Shown one piece after another: positions 32,072-41,788 of a stretch of DNA of 64,000 nucleotides (its first letter is position 1; every line of letters starts with the position of its first letter). Under the pieces are notes generated by a model. It was not told the origin of the DNA and ran no database searches. It saw nothing but the letters and a program-made list of their open reading frames with translations. Origin of the DNA: Candidatus Tachikawaea gelatinosa (GTDB taxonomy: Bacteria > Pseudomonadota > Gammaproteobacteria > Enterobacterales > Enterobacteriaceae); the NCBI RefSeq assembly GCF_000828815.1, contig NZ_AP014521.1, positions 466,001-530,000 on the forward strand, given 5' to 3'. A program made the translations under genes and the position numbers.

Positions 32072-33430
32072 GTGTTAGATAAAGTTGTCATTGCTAATAG
32101 AGGGGAAATAGCATTACGAATATTACGTGCTTGTAAAGAATTAGGCATTAAAACTGTTTCTGTACATTCTAGTATAGATTGCAATTTAAAGCATGTGTTG
32201 CTTTCAGATGAAAGTGTATGTATTGGTCCACCGCAATCATTAAAAAGTTATTTAAATATTCCTGCAATTATTTCTGCAGCTGAAATTACTGGTGCTACTG
32301 GTATTCACCCGGGTTATGGTTTTCTTGCTGAAAACGCAGATTTTGCTGAACAAGTAGAACAATCTGGTTTTATATTTATTGGGCCTAAATCAGAAACGAT
32401 AAGATTAATGGGCAATAAATTATCTGCGATTAACACGATGAAAAAAGTTGGCGTTCCATGTTTACCAGGATCCAATGGACCATTAAGCAATAATATGAAT
32501 AATAATCATAAAATTGCAAAAAAAATAGGATATCCTGTAATTATTAAAGCTTCTTCTGGTGGAGGTGGAGTAGGTATGCGTGTTGTTTTTGATAAAAATA
32601 AATTAGAAGATGCCATTAATATTACACGCATAGAAGCTAAATCTGCTTTTAATAATGATATTATTTATATGGAAAAATATCTTAATAATCCACGTCACAT
32701 TGAAATTCAAGTATTAGGAGACTGTTTAGGAAACGCTATTTATTTATCTGAAAGAGATTGTTCTGTACAACGTCGAAATCAAAAAGTGCTAGAAGAAGCT
32801 CCATCTTTAGGTATCTCTAAAGAGATACTTTTTGAAATAAGTAAAAGTTGTATTCGAGCATGTTTAGACGTTAAATATTGTAATGCTGGAACTTTTGAAT
32901 TTTTATATGAAAACAATAACTTTTATTTCATTGAAATGAATACTCGAATTCAAGTAGAACATCCAGTTACAGAAATGATTACTGGATTAGATTTAGTTAA
33001 GGAACAAATTCGAATTGCTTCTGGTTTTCCTCTTTCTTTAAAACAACATGAAATATGTATTAAAGGACATGCTATAGAATGTCGTATAAATGCTGAAGAT
33101 TCTATTAATTTTTTACCTAGTCCAGGTAAAATAAAAAGATTTCATGCACCAGGAGGTTTAGGAGTAAGATGGGATTCCTATATTTATTCTGATTATAATG
33201 TACCATCATACTATGATTCAATGATTGGAAAACTAATTACATACGGAGAAAATAGACATGTTGCTATCATGAGAATGAAAAATGCTTTGTCAGAGCTTAT
33301 TATAGAAGGTATTAAAACGAATATTGAATTGCAAATGAGAATTATTTCAGATCCAGTTTTTCACGCTGGTTGTATAAATGTACACTTTTTAGAAAAAAAG
33401 TTACAATCAATAAAAAAATGTGATTATTGA
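32072..33430 (+). CDS. accC: Biotin carboxylase subunit of acetyl-CoA carboxylase
   Basis: ATP-grasp enzyme carboxylating the biotin on AccB, first step of fatty acid synthesis (feeding fabA's pathway). It has 452 residues (E. coli 449). The start is GTG at 32072, which gives [17 protein letters not shown] aligned to E. coli; the overlapping ATG at 32070 is out of frame. ATP loop [14 protein letters not shown] and [14 protein letters not shown] are intact. Confidence 0.97.
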   Translation: MLDKVVIANRGEIALRILRACKELGIKTVSVHSSIDCNLKHVLLSDESVCIGPPQSLKSYLNIPAIISAAEITGATGIHPGYGFLAENADFAEQVEQSGFIFIGPKSETIRLMGNKLSAINTMKKVGVPCLPGSNGPLSNNMNNNHKIAKKIGYPVIIKASSGGGGVGMRVVFDKNKLEDAINITRIEAKSAFNNDIIYMEKYLNNPRHIEIQVLGDCLGNAIYLSERDCSVQRRNQKVLEEAPSLGISKEILFEISKSCIRACLDVKYCNAGTFEFLYENNNFYFIEMNTRIQVEHPVTEMITGLDLVKEQIRIASGFPLSLKQHEICIKGHAIECRINAEDSINFLPSPGKIKRFHAPGGLGVRWDSYIYSDYNVPSYYDSMIGKLITYGENRHVAIMRMKNALSELIIEGIKTNIELQMRIISDPVFHAGCINVHFLEKKLQSIKKCDY

Positions 33431-33472
33431 ATAATGTTTTTTATATTTATGCCGAATCTAATTTTGGTACGG

Positions 33473-33499
33473 TTTTTTTTACTATAAAATTAGTAAAAA
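33473..33499. terminator. Possible terminator between convergent accC and yicC
   Basis: TTTTTACTA (33476-33484) pairs with TAGTAAAAA (33491-33499), preceded by an 8-T run that follows a weaker CCGAA/TTTGG stem at 33452-33467. The weaker stem plus T8 (33473-33480) looks like the accC terminator; the second stem could serve yicC. AT-rich, so uncertain. Confidence 0.45.
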
Positions 33500-33513
33500 C
33501 CAATTATTATATT

Positions 33514-34377
33514 TTATTCTATGTTTTGAATTTGTTCTCTAACTTGTTCTATTAATATTTTAAGTTCAATAGCAGAAGCAGTTATATTTTCGTTTATTGA
33601 TTTTGAAGCTAGAGTATTTGATTCTCTGTTTAACTCTTGTATCATAAATTCTAATCTTCGCCCGACTATTTTTTTATCATTTAATATATTAAAAATTTCT
33701 TTAGTATGAATTTTAATTCTATCAAGTTCTTCTGATATATCCATTCGACATAACATCATTAAAAGTTCTTGTTCAAACCGATGAAAATCGTTATTTATTG
33801 GAATTTCTTTCATTTTCTTTAATAAACGATTTCGTTGAAATTCAATAACGATAGGAATATTTTTAAAAATTTTTTTAATCTCAGTTAACATAGACTTTAA
33901 TTTTTTTTCAATAATTGTTTTTAATATTGCACCTTCTCTTTCACGTTGATGAATTAAATTATCCAGTGTTGTATCGAAGTTTTCTAAAATTTCTGAATTA
34001 AATTGATTAATTTTAAATTTTTTTACTGAAATAACGCCTGGCCATTTCAATATTTCTATTAAATTAATAATACCTGGATGATTTTTAAGAACTATAGAAT
34101 CAATTAACTTTGTAATATTTCTTATTAATTTTTTGTTGATTATAAAGTCATTTTTCATAAACTTTTTTTTTTCAAAATGAAGAGTACAATCTATTTTACC
34201 TCTAGATAAACGTTGACGTATTTTTTTTAAAATATTTTCTTCTAAATTACGTAATATTTCTGGTAAGTTAATGTTAATTTCTAAATAACGCTGATTAACA
34301 GAACGTAATTCCCATAAAACGTCCCCCCATTTGTTTTTTTTTTCATAACGCGCATAAGCGGTCATACTATGAATCAT
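33514..34377 (-). CDS. yicC: YicC-family endoribonuclease
   Basis: YicC/YloC family protein; in E. coli recent work links it to RNA cleavage. It has 287 residues, the same as E. coli. Seen: MIHSMTAYARYEK start, ELRSVNQRYLEI, and the C-terminal GRRLEFMIQELNRESNTLASKS signature with its conserved glutamates. Lies near pyrE as in E. coli (rph is missing between). Confidence 0.93.
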   Translation of the reverse strand: MIHSMTAYARYEKKNKWGDVLWELRSVNQRYLEININLPEILRNLEENILKKIRQRLSRGKIDCTLHFEKKKFMKNDFIINKKLIRNITKLIDSIVLKNHPGIINLIEILKWPGVISVKKFKINQFNSEILENFDTTLDNLIHQREREGAILKTIIEKKLKSMLTEIKKIFKNIPIVIEFQRNRLLKKMKEIPINNDFHRFEQELLMMLCRMDISEELDRIKIHTKEIFNILNDKKIVGRRLEFMIQELNRESNTLASKSINENITASAIELKILIEQVREQIQNIE

Positions 34378-34577
34378 AATGATTAGTACTTAATAATTTA
34401 TGTTAAAATTAAACAATAGTATATTGTATTTTTTATTAACTGTCTTTTTCATTTATGTATTCTATTATATTTTATATTATAAATATATTAAAAATATATA
34501 TTTTATTTTTTTCTTTTACAATTATGTAAAATTTTTATAAAATTTAATCTACATATAACATTTTAAAAAAAAATAGT

Positions 34578-35219
34578 ATGAATAATTGGAAAGATGATTT
34601 TATTAAGTTTGCTATTAGTAAAAAAGTATTAAGATTTGGAAAGTTTTTTTTAAAATCTGGTAGAATAAGTCCATATTTTTTTAATATTGGTGCATTAAAT
34701 AATGGTAAAGATTTAAATATTTTAGGCGAATTTTATGCAAAAGTTTTAATAAATATTAACGTTGATTTTAACTTGCTTTTTGGTGCCCCTTATAAGGGAA
34801 TTATTAGTGCAATTGTAACATCAATGTCTTTGTATAATACTTATAATCGTAAAGTAAACTATAGTTTCAATCGTAAAGAACAAAAAAAACATGGAGAGCA
34901 AGGATTACTAATAGGAAGTAGTTTTCAAAAAAAAAAAATTATATTAATTGATGATGTTATAACTTCTGGCAGTTCTATTAAAGAGTTGATAAACAATGTA
35001 TGCAATTATAAAAAAACTTCAATTGTGGGTATTTTAATTGCTTTTAACCGTCAGGAAAAAAAAAATAACGACTTTTTTGTTTCTTCTGATACCTTACAAA
35101 AATATTGTATTTATTCTATTATTACACTAAATGATGTTATCAATTATATGCAAAAAAATATTGAATATAATCAAGAACTTATCGCTATTGATACATATAA
35201 AAAAATATATGGATTATAA
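34578..35219 (+). CDS. pyrE: Orotate phosphoribosyltransferase
   Basis: Adds phosphoribose to orotate to make OMP, the step after PyrD. It has 213 residues as in E. coli. The PRPP motif IILIDDVITSGSSIKE and the FGAPYKGII loop are intact. Convergent with dut, 21 bases between stops. The E. coli pyrE leader attenuator (pyrimidine-sensing) is not visible because rph is absent and no T-run hairpin precedes the start. Confidence 0.96.
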   Translation: MNNWKDDFIKFAISKKVLRFGKFFLKSGRISPYFFNIGALNNGKDLNILGEFYAKVLININVDFNLLFGAPYKGIISAIVTSMSLYNTYNRKVNYSFNRKEQKKHGEQGLLIGSSFQKKKIILIDDVITSGSSIKELINNVCNYKKTSIVGILIAFNRQEKKNNDFFVSSDTLQKYCIYSIITLNDVINYMQKNIEYNQELIAIDTYKKIYGL

Positions 35220-35240
35220 TAATCACTTACATTATAAATT

Positions 35241-35696
35241 TTAATTCGTTCCAGAATGACCAAAACCTTTTTTATTACGTATAGTTTTTTTAAATGTATT
35301 TACTATTTTAAATGTTATTTGAGTTATTTTTACTAAAATTAATTGTGCTAATCTATCACCTGGTTTTATAAAAAACTCTTTTTTACTATGATTCCATAAA
35401 GATAAAAATAATTCACCCTGATAATCAGAATCTATAATGCCTATGGTATTACCTAAGATAATACCATTGTTATGGCTCAGGCCTGATCGAGGAACAATCA
35501 TACCTACAAAATTTTTATCTGCAATATAAATAGCAATTCCAGCAGGGACTAAAATAGTTTCATCTGGATGAATTATTTTTTCTTCTGTTATAGAAGCGCG
35601 TAAATCTATACCAGCTGATCCAATCGTTGTATGATTGGGTAAAGGGAATATTTTTCCAAAACGTTGATCAATTATTTTTATTTCTATTGTTTTCAT
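35241..35696 (-). CDS. dut: dUTP pyrophosphatase
   Basis: Hydrolyses dUTP to dUMP, preventing uracil entering DNA. It has 151 residues (E. coli 151-152). Motifs: AGIDLRA, PRSGLSHNNGI, GIIDSDYQGEL, GDRLAQLI and the C-terminal flexible arm KGFGHSGT. Intact. Confidence 0.96.
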   Translation of the reverse strand: MKTIEIKIIDQRFGKIFPLPNHTTIGSAGIDLRASITEEKIIHPDETILVPAGIAIYIADKNFVGMIVPRSGLSHNNGIILGNTIGIIDSDYQGELFLSLWNHSKKEFFIKPGDRLAQLILVKITQITFKIVNTFKKTIRNKKGFGHSGTN

Positions 35697-36402
35697 TACA
35701 TTACCTAATATTTTAATAATTTTAGTACAATTATTTATTAATAATTTTTTTTGTTTTTGGATATTTTTTTGATATGGATTATATCCATGATTATAAATAG
35801 AATATTATAAATATTTTTTTAATATTAATAAAATAATAATTAAGTAATAAATCTTTTTTTAAATTATCAGTTATTAAATTTATATATATATTCAGTTATT
35901 TTTATATTTTAAAAATTTTTAAAATAAATTAGATTAAAAAATATTTATATATAATAGCTTTAATTTATATAAATTCTTATAAGAATTTATGTTTTTTTTT
36001 TAATTTTAAACCATTTGATTAATTTATATATCGCATGATATATTCATTCATTAAGTCAGAAAAATAGTAATCTATACAATAAATAAAGATTAAAAGTAGT
36101 AATCTTACAATGAATAATAAAGCTAAAAAATTAAAGTGATTATTAAATTCATCAAGTTTTTTATACAATATAATTTTTAATATTTATAAAAAATTTATAT
36201 ATTAAGCTATTTATATAAAATATTTTGTTTTAACTAAAAAATAAAAAAATTATTATAATGTATCAACGTTTTTTTATATTTTGTAATAAATGTATTGAAT
36301 ATAATATTTTAAGTAAAATAAAATTACTGTAAATATTAAAAATTTTTTCATTATATTTTATCAAAAATTTTCGCTATTATACAAATATTTAAGGATATAA
36401 AT
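35697..36402. other. Decayed spacer between dut and rpmB
   Basis: About 700 bases with no gene. E. coli has coaBC and radC here. The minus strand next to dut contains a faint trace that could be the coaBC C terminus, but it is too weak to call. An 18-bp perfect palindrome (AAATTCTTATAAGAATTT, 35971-35988) followed by a 10-T run (35992-36001) resembles a relic terminator on the plus strand. A small ATGGAT/ATCCAT dyad lies at about 35774-35788. Confidence 0.5.
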
Positions 36403-36630
36403 ATGTCAAAAATCTGTCAAATTACTGGGAAGAAACCTATGGTAGGTAATAAACGTTCTCATGCTATGAACGCAACTAAATGTAGATTTATACCAAATTT
36501 ACATTTACATCGCTTTTGGCTTGAAAATAAAAAACGTTTTATTACTCTTCGAGTATCTGCTAAAGGAATGCGTATTATTGATAAAAATGGAATTGATGAG
36601 GTTCTGCAAAAATTATCATTATTAAAATAA
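36403..36630 (+). CDS. rpmB: 50S ribosomal protein L28
   Basis: Ribosomal protein, 75 residues (E. coli 78): [21 protein letters not shown] and the block LHLHRFWLE are diagnostic. AAGGA ribosome-binding site nine bases upstream. First gene of rpmB-rpmG. Confidence 0.97.
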   Translation: MSKICQITGKKPMVGNKRSHAMNATKCRFIPNLHLHRFWLENKKRFITLRVSAKGMRIIDKNGIDEVLQKLSLLK

Positions 36631-36639
36631 GGTAAAAAT

Positions 36640-36807
36640 ATGGCTAAGGGTGGTCGTGAAATAATAAAATTACTTTCATCAATTGGAACAGGACATTTTT
36701 ATACTACTACTAAAAATAAACGAAATAAATCTACAAAGATATCTTTAAAAAAATATGATCCTGTTGCAAGAAAACATGTTATATATAAAGAAAAAAAAAT
36801 TAAATAA
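36640..36807 (+). CDS. rpmG: 50S ribosomal protein L33
   Basis: Ribosomal protein of 55 residues, the same length as E. coli, starting [14 protein letters not shown] and ending [10 protein letters not shown], with [13 protein letters not shown] in between. It lies nine bases after rpmB and is followed by an intrinsic terminator. mutM, next in E. coli, is absent. Confidence 0.97.
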   Translation: MAKGGREIIKLLSSIGTGHFYTTTKNKRNKSTKISLKKYDPVARKHVIYKEKKIK

Positions 36808-36815
36808 TTTTATTG

Positions 36816-36843
36816 AAACCCTAAATTATTAGGGTTTTTTTTT
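36816..36843 (+). terminator. Intrinsic terminator of rpmB-rpmG
   Basis: Stem AAACCCTAA (36816-36824) with TTAGGGTTT (36829-36837), a 4-nt loop, and a T-run to 36843. Its A-rich upstream side may also let it act on the opposite strand for coaD, which ends at 36852. Confidence 0.88.
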
Positions 36844-36851
36844 ATAAATAA

Positions 36852-37330
36852 TTAAAAAAACTTTTTATTTAATGCTTTTTGAACAATTTTAGGAAGGAAA
36901 AAAGAAACATCTCCTCTATTAAGGACAATTTCTTTTATTAAAGAAGAAGAAATTGAAGAATATTGTTTTGAAGAAATTAAAAAAATAGATTCTAACTTTA
37001 CAAAAAGATGTTGATTCATCCGAAATAATAATTTTTCGTTTTCAAAATCAATAAAATTACGTAAACCTCTGATTAAAAAGTTAATGTTATTCATTTTAGC
37101 AAAATCAGCTGTTAAACCTTTAAAACTTACTACCTCTATATTTTTAATATTTTTAGTTACTTCTTTAACAAGAAATACACGTTCTTTTAAAGAAAACAAA
37201 GTTTTTTTTTTATGTTATGGGAAACACCGATAGTAATATGATTAAAAATTTTTATAGAACGATTTAATATTTCAAGATGTCCGTTTGTAATTGGATCGAA
37301 CGTACCTGGATAAATTGCTTTTATTGTCAT
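36852..37330 (-). CDS. coaD: Phosphopantetheine adenylyltransferase, frameshifted in poly(A)
   Basis: Penultimate step of coenzyme A synthesis, essential in most bacteria. The ATG at 37330 opens [18 protein letters not shown] with the nucleotidyltransferase TFDPITNGH motif, but the frame stops soon after a run of ten A on the coding strand (plus 37202-37211). From that run another frame continues [10 protein letters not shown]...NFLIRGLRN...[12 protein letters not shown] to the normal C terminus. Adding one A joins them into 159 residues, exactly the E. coli length, with every motif intact. So the gene lacks one base of an A11 run. Likely expressed by transcriptional slippage; otherwise a fresh pseudogene or base-call error. 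Confidence 0.9.
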
Positions 37331-37505
37331 ATAAGTTTTAAATAAAATAAAATAATAAAAAATAGCATTTTTTTGAATTATATCAATTTTTTTTGATATT
37401 CTAAAAGAATTAATATTCCAATAAAATATTTACAATTCTTTTGATAGAAAGAAAAATTTTATGAAATTTTTATATAAAAAAATATACAAAAATTTCAGCA
37501 TAGTT

Positions 37506-38018
37506 TTAATAAGCAAATTTTTTGAAGATATTGTTTATTTTAAAAACACATTAAAATCAAATAATTTTTTTATTTGAAATATTAATAACATTATTTTAAA
37601 TTTTTATGCAAAGTACTAAGAATTTATTTAAGAATTTATCAAAAAATTTTTAAAAATTATAAAATAGTTATAGGAAATGAGCGTTTTTTTTAAATTAGTA
37701 ATGGAATTTATTTGAGATGTTTTTTTATTAAAAAGATTTATCAATTTTTTTAAAGAAATTACTTTAATAAATTTAATTACTAATTTTTCTTTAAAAAAAT
37801 TGATAGAAATTCACTAAATTCTCAAAAATCATTAATTGATTATTTATTAATTTGTTTAAAAAGTATACGTCTATAATTTTTTTACAATGTTCTCAACACA
37901 ATATTATTTTTGGTAAAAACAATATTTTATATATTATTAAATAACTATCGTTATAATTAAACAAATAATTTACCTTTATTAAGAATTGATAAAATAGTCC
38001 GTTATCCTAAAAAATTAA
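37506..38018 (+). pseudogene. holA: Probable relic of DNA polymerase III delta subunit
   Basis: One frame from about 37506 to 37840 reads through with scattered stops and aligns to E. coli HolA from its first residues: ISKFFEDI (for IRLYPEQL), LKSNNFFI-stop-N (for LRAAYLLLGN, GGA to TGA), EFIKKF, and FLLKRFINFFKEITL (for FSLCQAMSLFASRQTL). After a frame change, NNILYIIK and LPLLRIDKIVRYP match NLLALAQ and LTLPRVEQAVNDA. The last third is missing where hisI begins. HolA is an essential clamp-loader subunit in E. coli, so another copy or a replacement would be expected. Confidence 0.6.
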
Positions 38019-38641
38019 TAGTTAATTTTATTTTTTTTATATCTTTTAAATAAGTTTTTAATAATCATATTAAAATTTATATTTTTTTCTTGTAACAATA
38101 CAAGTAAATGATATATTAAATCAGATGCTTCATTAATTAACTCGTTATTATCATTAACAACTGCTGCTAGTGCAGTCTCTATACCTTCTTCTGCAACTTT
38201 TTGTGCAATACGTTTTGTCCCTTGAGAATAAAGTTCAGTAGTATATGAAGAAATCAAAGAATCATTTTTTTTTAAAGAAATTAATTCTTCTAAATCATAT
38301 AAAAATGTTTTATTTTTTTTTGATGAAAAACAACTGATCTCATCAAGATGACAAGAATATTTAACTGGATTTACTAAAATTAATAAAGTATCTTTATCGC
38401 AATCTAATAAAACATCAACCACATATAAAAAATTTCCAGATTTTTCTCCTTTAATCCAAATAGATTTTTTTGTTCTAGAAAAAAACGTTACTTTTTTAGT
38501 AGTCACAGTATTTTTAACAGCAATTTTATTCATATAACCATGCATTAAAATTTGACCTGATATTTTATCTTGTATAATTGCTGGAATTAATCCATTTGTT
38601 TTGATCCAATCTAAGCTATTTATTTCTTGCGTATTTAACAT
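38015..38641 (-). CDS. hisI: Histidine biosynthesis bifunctional protein HisIE
   Basis: N-terminal phosphoribosyl-AMP cyclohydrolase plus C-terminal phosphoribosyl-ATP pyrophosphatase, steps 2 and 3 of histidine synthesis. It has 208 residues (E. coli 203). Zinc cysteines and metal aspartates in [11 protein letters not shown] and CHLDEISCF; the pyrophosphatase helix [20 protein letters not shown] is intact. Last gene of the his operon; its start overlaps hisF by seven bases. Confidence 0.97.
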   Translation of the reverse strand: MLNTQEINSLDWIKTNGLIPAIIQDKISGQILMHGYMNKIAVKNTVTTKKVTFFSRTKKSIWIKGEKSGNFLYVVDVLLDCDKDTLLILVNPVKYSCHLDEISCFSSKKNKTFLYDLEELISLKKNDSLISSYTTELYSQGTKRIAQKVAEEGIETALAAVVNDNNELINEASDLIYHLLVLLQEKNINFNMIIKNLFKRYKKNKINY

Positions 38642-39411
38642 AAACGTATCTCTACATTATTTTTGATTAAAAATTTTTTTAAAGAATAAATATTAACAAT
38701 TTTACTATGAAATATTGAAGCTGCTAAAGCTCCATCAACTTTAGAAATATTAAATACTTCTAAAAAATGTTGCATATTTCCAGCACCACCTGAAGCAATT
38801 AATGGAACTTTGCAAATTTCTCGTATTTTTCTAAATAAGAATATATTATATCCTTGTTTCATACCATCTTGGTTAATAGCGTTTAAAACAATTTCTCCAG
38901 CTCCTAATTTTTGAACTTTTTTAATCCATTTGAAAAGATTCCATTTTGTTATGCATGTTTTAGATATATTCCCTGTATATTTCTTTACATAATAATCTTG
39001 TGTACTTTCATCAAACCATGCATCTATTCCTACTACAATACATTGTTTCCCAAACTTTTTTGATAGACGATTAATTAATTTAGGATCAGATAATGCAGGT
39101 GAATTAATTGAAATTTTATCAGCACCAAAATAAAGAATCTCTTCTGCATCATCAACAGTCTTAATTCCTCCTGCAACACAAAAAGGAATATTAATAACAT
39201 CTGCTATTTCAGCAATCCATTTTTTATTAACCTTTTTTTTATTACTAGAAGCAGTGATATCATAAAAAACTAATTCATCTGCACCTTCTTTTACGTATCT
39301 TTTAACTAAATCTATAATATCACCAACAACTTTATGATTTATAAATTGTATTCCTTTTATTACTTTTCCATCTTTTACGTCTAAACATGGAATGATTCTT
39401 TTTGCCAACAT
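38635..39411 (-). CDS. hisF: Imidazole glycerol phosphate synthase, cyclase subunit
   Basis: TIM barrel that with HisH makes imidazole glycerol phosphate and AICAR. It has 258 residues as in E. coli. Catalytic aspartates in [15 protein letters not shown] and GIDAWFDES; phosphate loops AGGIKT and ASGGAG. Its start lies 31 bases inside hisA, so translation is coupled. Confidence 0.97.
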   Translation of the reverse strand: MLAKRIIPCLDVKDGKVIKGIQFINHKVVGDIIDLVKRYVKEGADELVFYDITASSNKKKVNKKWIAEIADVINIPFCVAGGIKTVDDAEEILYFGADKISINSPALSDPKLINRLSKKFGKQCIVVGIDAWFDESTQDYYVKKYTGNISKTCITKWNLFKWIKKVQKLGAGEIVLNAINQDGMKQGYNIFLFRKIREICKVPLIASGGAGNMQHFLEVFNISKVDGALAASIFHSKIVNIYSLKKFLIKNNVEIRLC

Positions 39412-40127
39412 TTAATTGCCTCTTCATATGTAAATTTATTTTCTAAAAAAGCACGCCCAATTATTACGCTATTTATATGAGATTTACATAAATCTTTAAC
39501 ATTTCTTAAAGAATATACACCTCCTGAAGCTTGTAATATAATATAAGGAAACTTTTTTAAAATTTCTTTATATAAATCAATATTAGGGCCTAAAAATGTT
39601 CCATCACGTAAAATATCAGTACAAATCATATGTTTTATTTTAATAACATCAAACCAAGAAATTACTTCTTCTAAAGTTATTTGAGTCAATTTTTTCCATC
39701 CATTAATAGCTACTAATTTTTTATTAGAAGCGTTTACAATAATATCAATTGCGAAAACAATTTTGTCTGCGCCAAATTCATTAATCCAAATTTTAACATC
39801 TTTTTTGTTATGAATAACACTGGAACCAATAACTACACGATTTATCCCTATTTTAAATAGTGTATAAATATCTTTAATTGAACGAATACCTCCGCCTATT
39901 TGTATTGGTATTTTGATGCTTTTTATTAATTCTTTTATTAAAGGTAATTGATTCTTGCTATTATTTGCTCCATTTAAATCAACTAAATGAATCATTTTTG
40001 CACCTTTTTCCTTATACATATTCATATAAAAAAATGGATGATTTTGATAATAGGTCGGTTTTTTATAATCACCCTGATATAAACGCACTATTTTACCGTC
40101 TAATAAATCCAAAGCAGGAATAATCAT
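39381..40127 (-). CDS. hisA: ProFAR isomerase HisA
   Basis: Isomerises the ribose of ProFAR to an open ribulose form, step 4 of histidine synthesis. It has 248 residues (E. coli 245). Catalytic aspartates in [19 protein letters not shown] and FAIDI; phosphate loops IGGGIRS and QASGGV. Overlaps hisH by four bases (ATGA) and hisF by 31. Confidence 0.97.
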   Translation of the reverse strand: MIIPALDLLDGKIVRLYQGDYKKPTYYQNHPFFYMNMYKEKGAKMIHLVDLNGANNSKNQLPLIKELIKSIKIPIQIGGGIRSIKDIYTLFKIGINRVVIGSSVIHNKKDVKIWINEFGADKIVFAIDIIVNASNKKLVAINGWKKLTQITLEEVISWFDVIKIKHMICTDILRDGTFLGPNIDLYKEILKKFPYIILQASGGVYSLRNVKDLCKSHINSVIIGRAFLENKFTYEEAIKCWQKESFHV

Positions 40128-40717
40128 ATAATCTCCAAAAAATTTTTTAACAATTTCTCACCAGCTTTACCAGAACGTTCTGGATGAAATTGAACTCCAA
40201 AAAAGTTATTTTTTTGTATTGCTGCAGAAAAGTATCCATCATAAAAAACACTAGATATTGTGTTTTCGTTAATTGACATTGCATAACTATGTAAAAAATA
40301 AAAATAAGATTCTTGATCTACATCATAGAAAAGATTATTTTCTTTTAAAATTTTTATTTTATTCCATCCCATGTGAGGCAAAGGCAGTTTTTTCGTATTT
40401 ATTAGTTTGCTTGATTCTTCAATAATATTTAAATTTAAAATACCAGGACTTTCTTCACTATTTTTGCCTAATAGTTGCATTCCAAGACAAATACCAAGAA
40501 CAGGACGATCATAATTTTTTATTAATTTAACTATTTTTTTTTTATTCAAAAAACTCATTGCACTTTTTGAAGTTCCTACACCCGGTAAAAAAATTTTATC
40601 TGATTGTTCTATGATTTTTTTATTATTAGTAATAATAGGTTGATAACCTAATCTTTTTATTGCAATCTTTAAAGAAAAAATATTTGCGCAACCAGTATTG
40701 ATAATAACTATTTTCAT
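40124..40717 (-). CDS. hisH: Imidazole glycerol phosphate synthase, glutaminase subunit
   Basis: Class I glutamine amidotransferase supplying ammonia to HisF. It has 197 residues (E. coli 196). Nucleophile cysteine in LGICLGMQLLG; catalytic histidine and glutamate in VQFHPERSG. Lies three bases after hisB. Confidence 0.97.
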   Translation of the reverse strand: MKIVIINTGCANIFSLKIAIKRLGYQPIITNNKKIIEQSDKIFLPGVGTSKSAMSFLNKKKIVKLIKNYDRPVLGICLGMQLLGKNSEESPGILNLNIIEESSKLINTKKLPLPHMGWNKIKILKENNLFYDVDQESYFYFLHSYAMSINENTISSVFYDGYFSAAIQKNNFFGVQFHPERSGKAGEKLLKNFLEII

Positions 40718-40720
40718 AAA

Positions 40721-41788
40721 TTATAAAGTACCTTTTGAACTAGGTAATATTTTGTCATTTATTACAATTGCTTGTCTTAAAGTACGTCCAAAAGATTTAA
40801 ATAAACTTTCAGCAATATGATGATCGTTTTTACCCTTTGCTTCCATATGTAAAGTAATACCCATTGAATTTGATAAAGAACGAAAAAAATGTTCGACCAT
40901 ATCAACACTAAAATTATGAATAAGTCTAAAACGAAAGTTTGCATAAAATTTAAAATAAGAACGTCCAGATATATCTAAAACACATTTTGCTAAAGATTCA
41001 TCCATAGGTAACACAAAACCATATCTTCCTATCCCTTTTTTTTTATTTAAAGCTTTTAATAAAGTTTTACCAAGTGTAATACCAGTATCTTCAATAGTAT
41101 GATGGTCATCAATATGAAGATCTCCTTTTGCTTTTATTTTTATCCTAAAACCACCATGTACAGCAATTTGTTCAAGCATATGATCAAAAAAACTAATACC
41201 TGTATTTAATTCATTTTTTTCTTGACGATCCAACCATATTTTGACAAGTATATCTGTTTCATTTGAAATACGATGTATACATGCATAACGATTTACTTTG
41301 CTTAATAAATATTTAATATTTTTCCAATTTTTAGTTTTTCGGTTATAAAGTATTCCTAAAATATTCATATTTTTTGCTAATTCCATATCGCTTAAACGAT
41401 CACCAATCACCATACTTTTTTCTTTATCAATTTTTTTTCCTTGTAACCATGATGTAATCATTTTAGTTTTTGGTTTACGACAACTACAATTGTCTTTCTC
41501 TAAATGAGGACAAATTAATACTGATTCAAAAAAAATATTTTGAGAGTTTAATATTTTTATTATAAAGTCGTTAGTTTTATAGAAATTTTTTTTTGAAAAA
41601 CCTTTTTTACCTAAACCATCTTGATTTGAAACTATAACTAATTTATATTTTTTTTTATAAAGATAAGATAAAGTGTTAATAACATCAGGTTCAAACTGTA
41701 TTTTTTCTATTTTATCTACTTTAAAATCTGTTAATGGTTCAAAAATAATTGTTCCATCTCTATCAAGAAAAACTATTTTTTGCTTCAT
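40721..41788 (-). CDS. hisB: Histidinol phosphatase / IGP dehydratase HisB
   Basis: Bifunctional: N-terminal HAD phosphatase (FLDRDGTIIFEP, zinc cysteines CPHLEKDNCSC) and C-terminal imidazole glycerol phosphate dehydratase (FFDHMLEQIAVHGG, DDHHTIEDTGI, DHHIAES metal histidines). 355 residues, the same as E. coli, so the gammaproteobacterial fusion is kept. Overlaps hisC by four bases. Confidence 0.97.
   Translation of the reverse strand: MKQKIVFLDRDGTIIFEPLTDFKVDKIEKIQFEPDVINTLSYLYKKKYKLVIVSNQDGLGKKGFSKKNFYKTNDFIIKILNSQNIFFESVLICPHLEKDNCSCRKPKTKMITSWLQGKKIDKEKSMVIGDRLSDMELAKNMNILGILYNRKTKNWKNIKYLLSKVNRYACIHRISNETDILVKIWLDRQEKNELNTGISFFDHMLEQIAVHGGFRIKIKAKGDLHIDDHHTIEDTGITLGKTLLKALNKKKGIGRYGFVLPMDESLAKCVLDISGRSYFKFYANFRFRLIHNFSVDMVEHFFRSLSNSMGITLHMEAKGKNDHHIAESLFKSFGRTLRQAIVINDKILPSSKGTL

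Noticed and set aside
35697-35830. Possible coaBC C-terminal trace upstream of dut
   Set aside because: Position and strand fit E. coli, but only a few Lys/Leu/Ile-type residues match, which base bias alone can produce.
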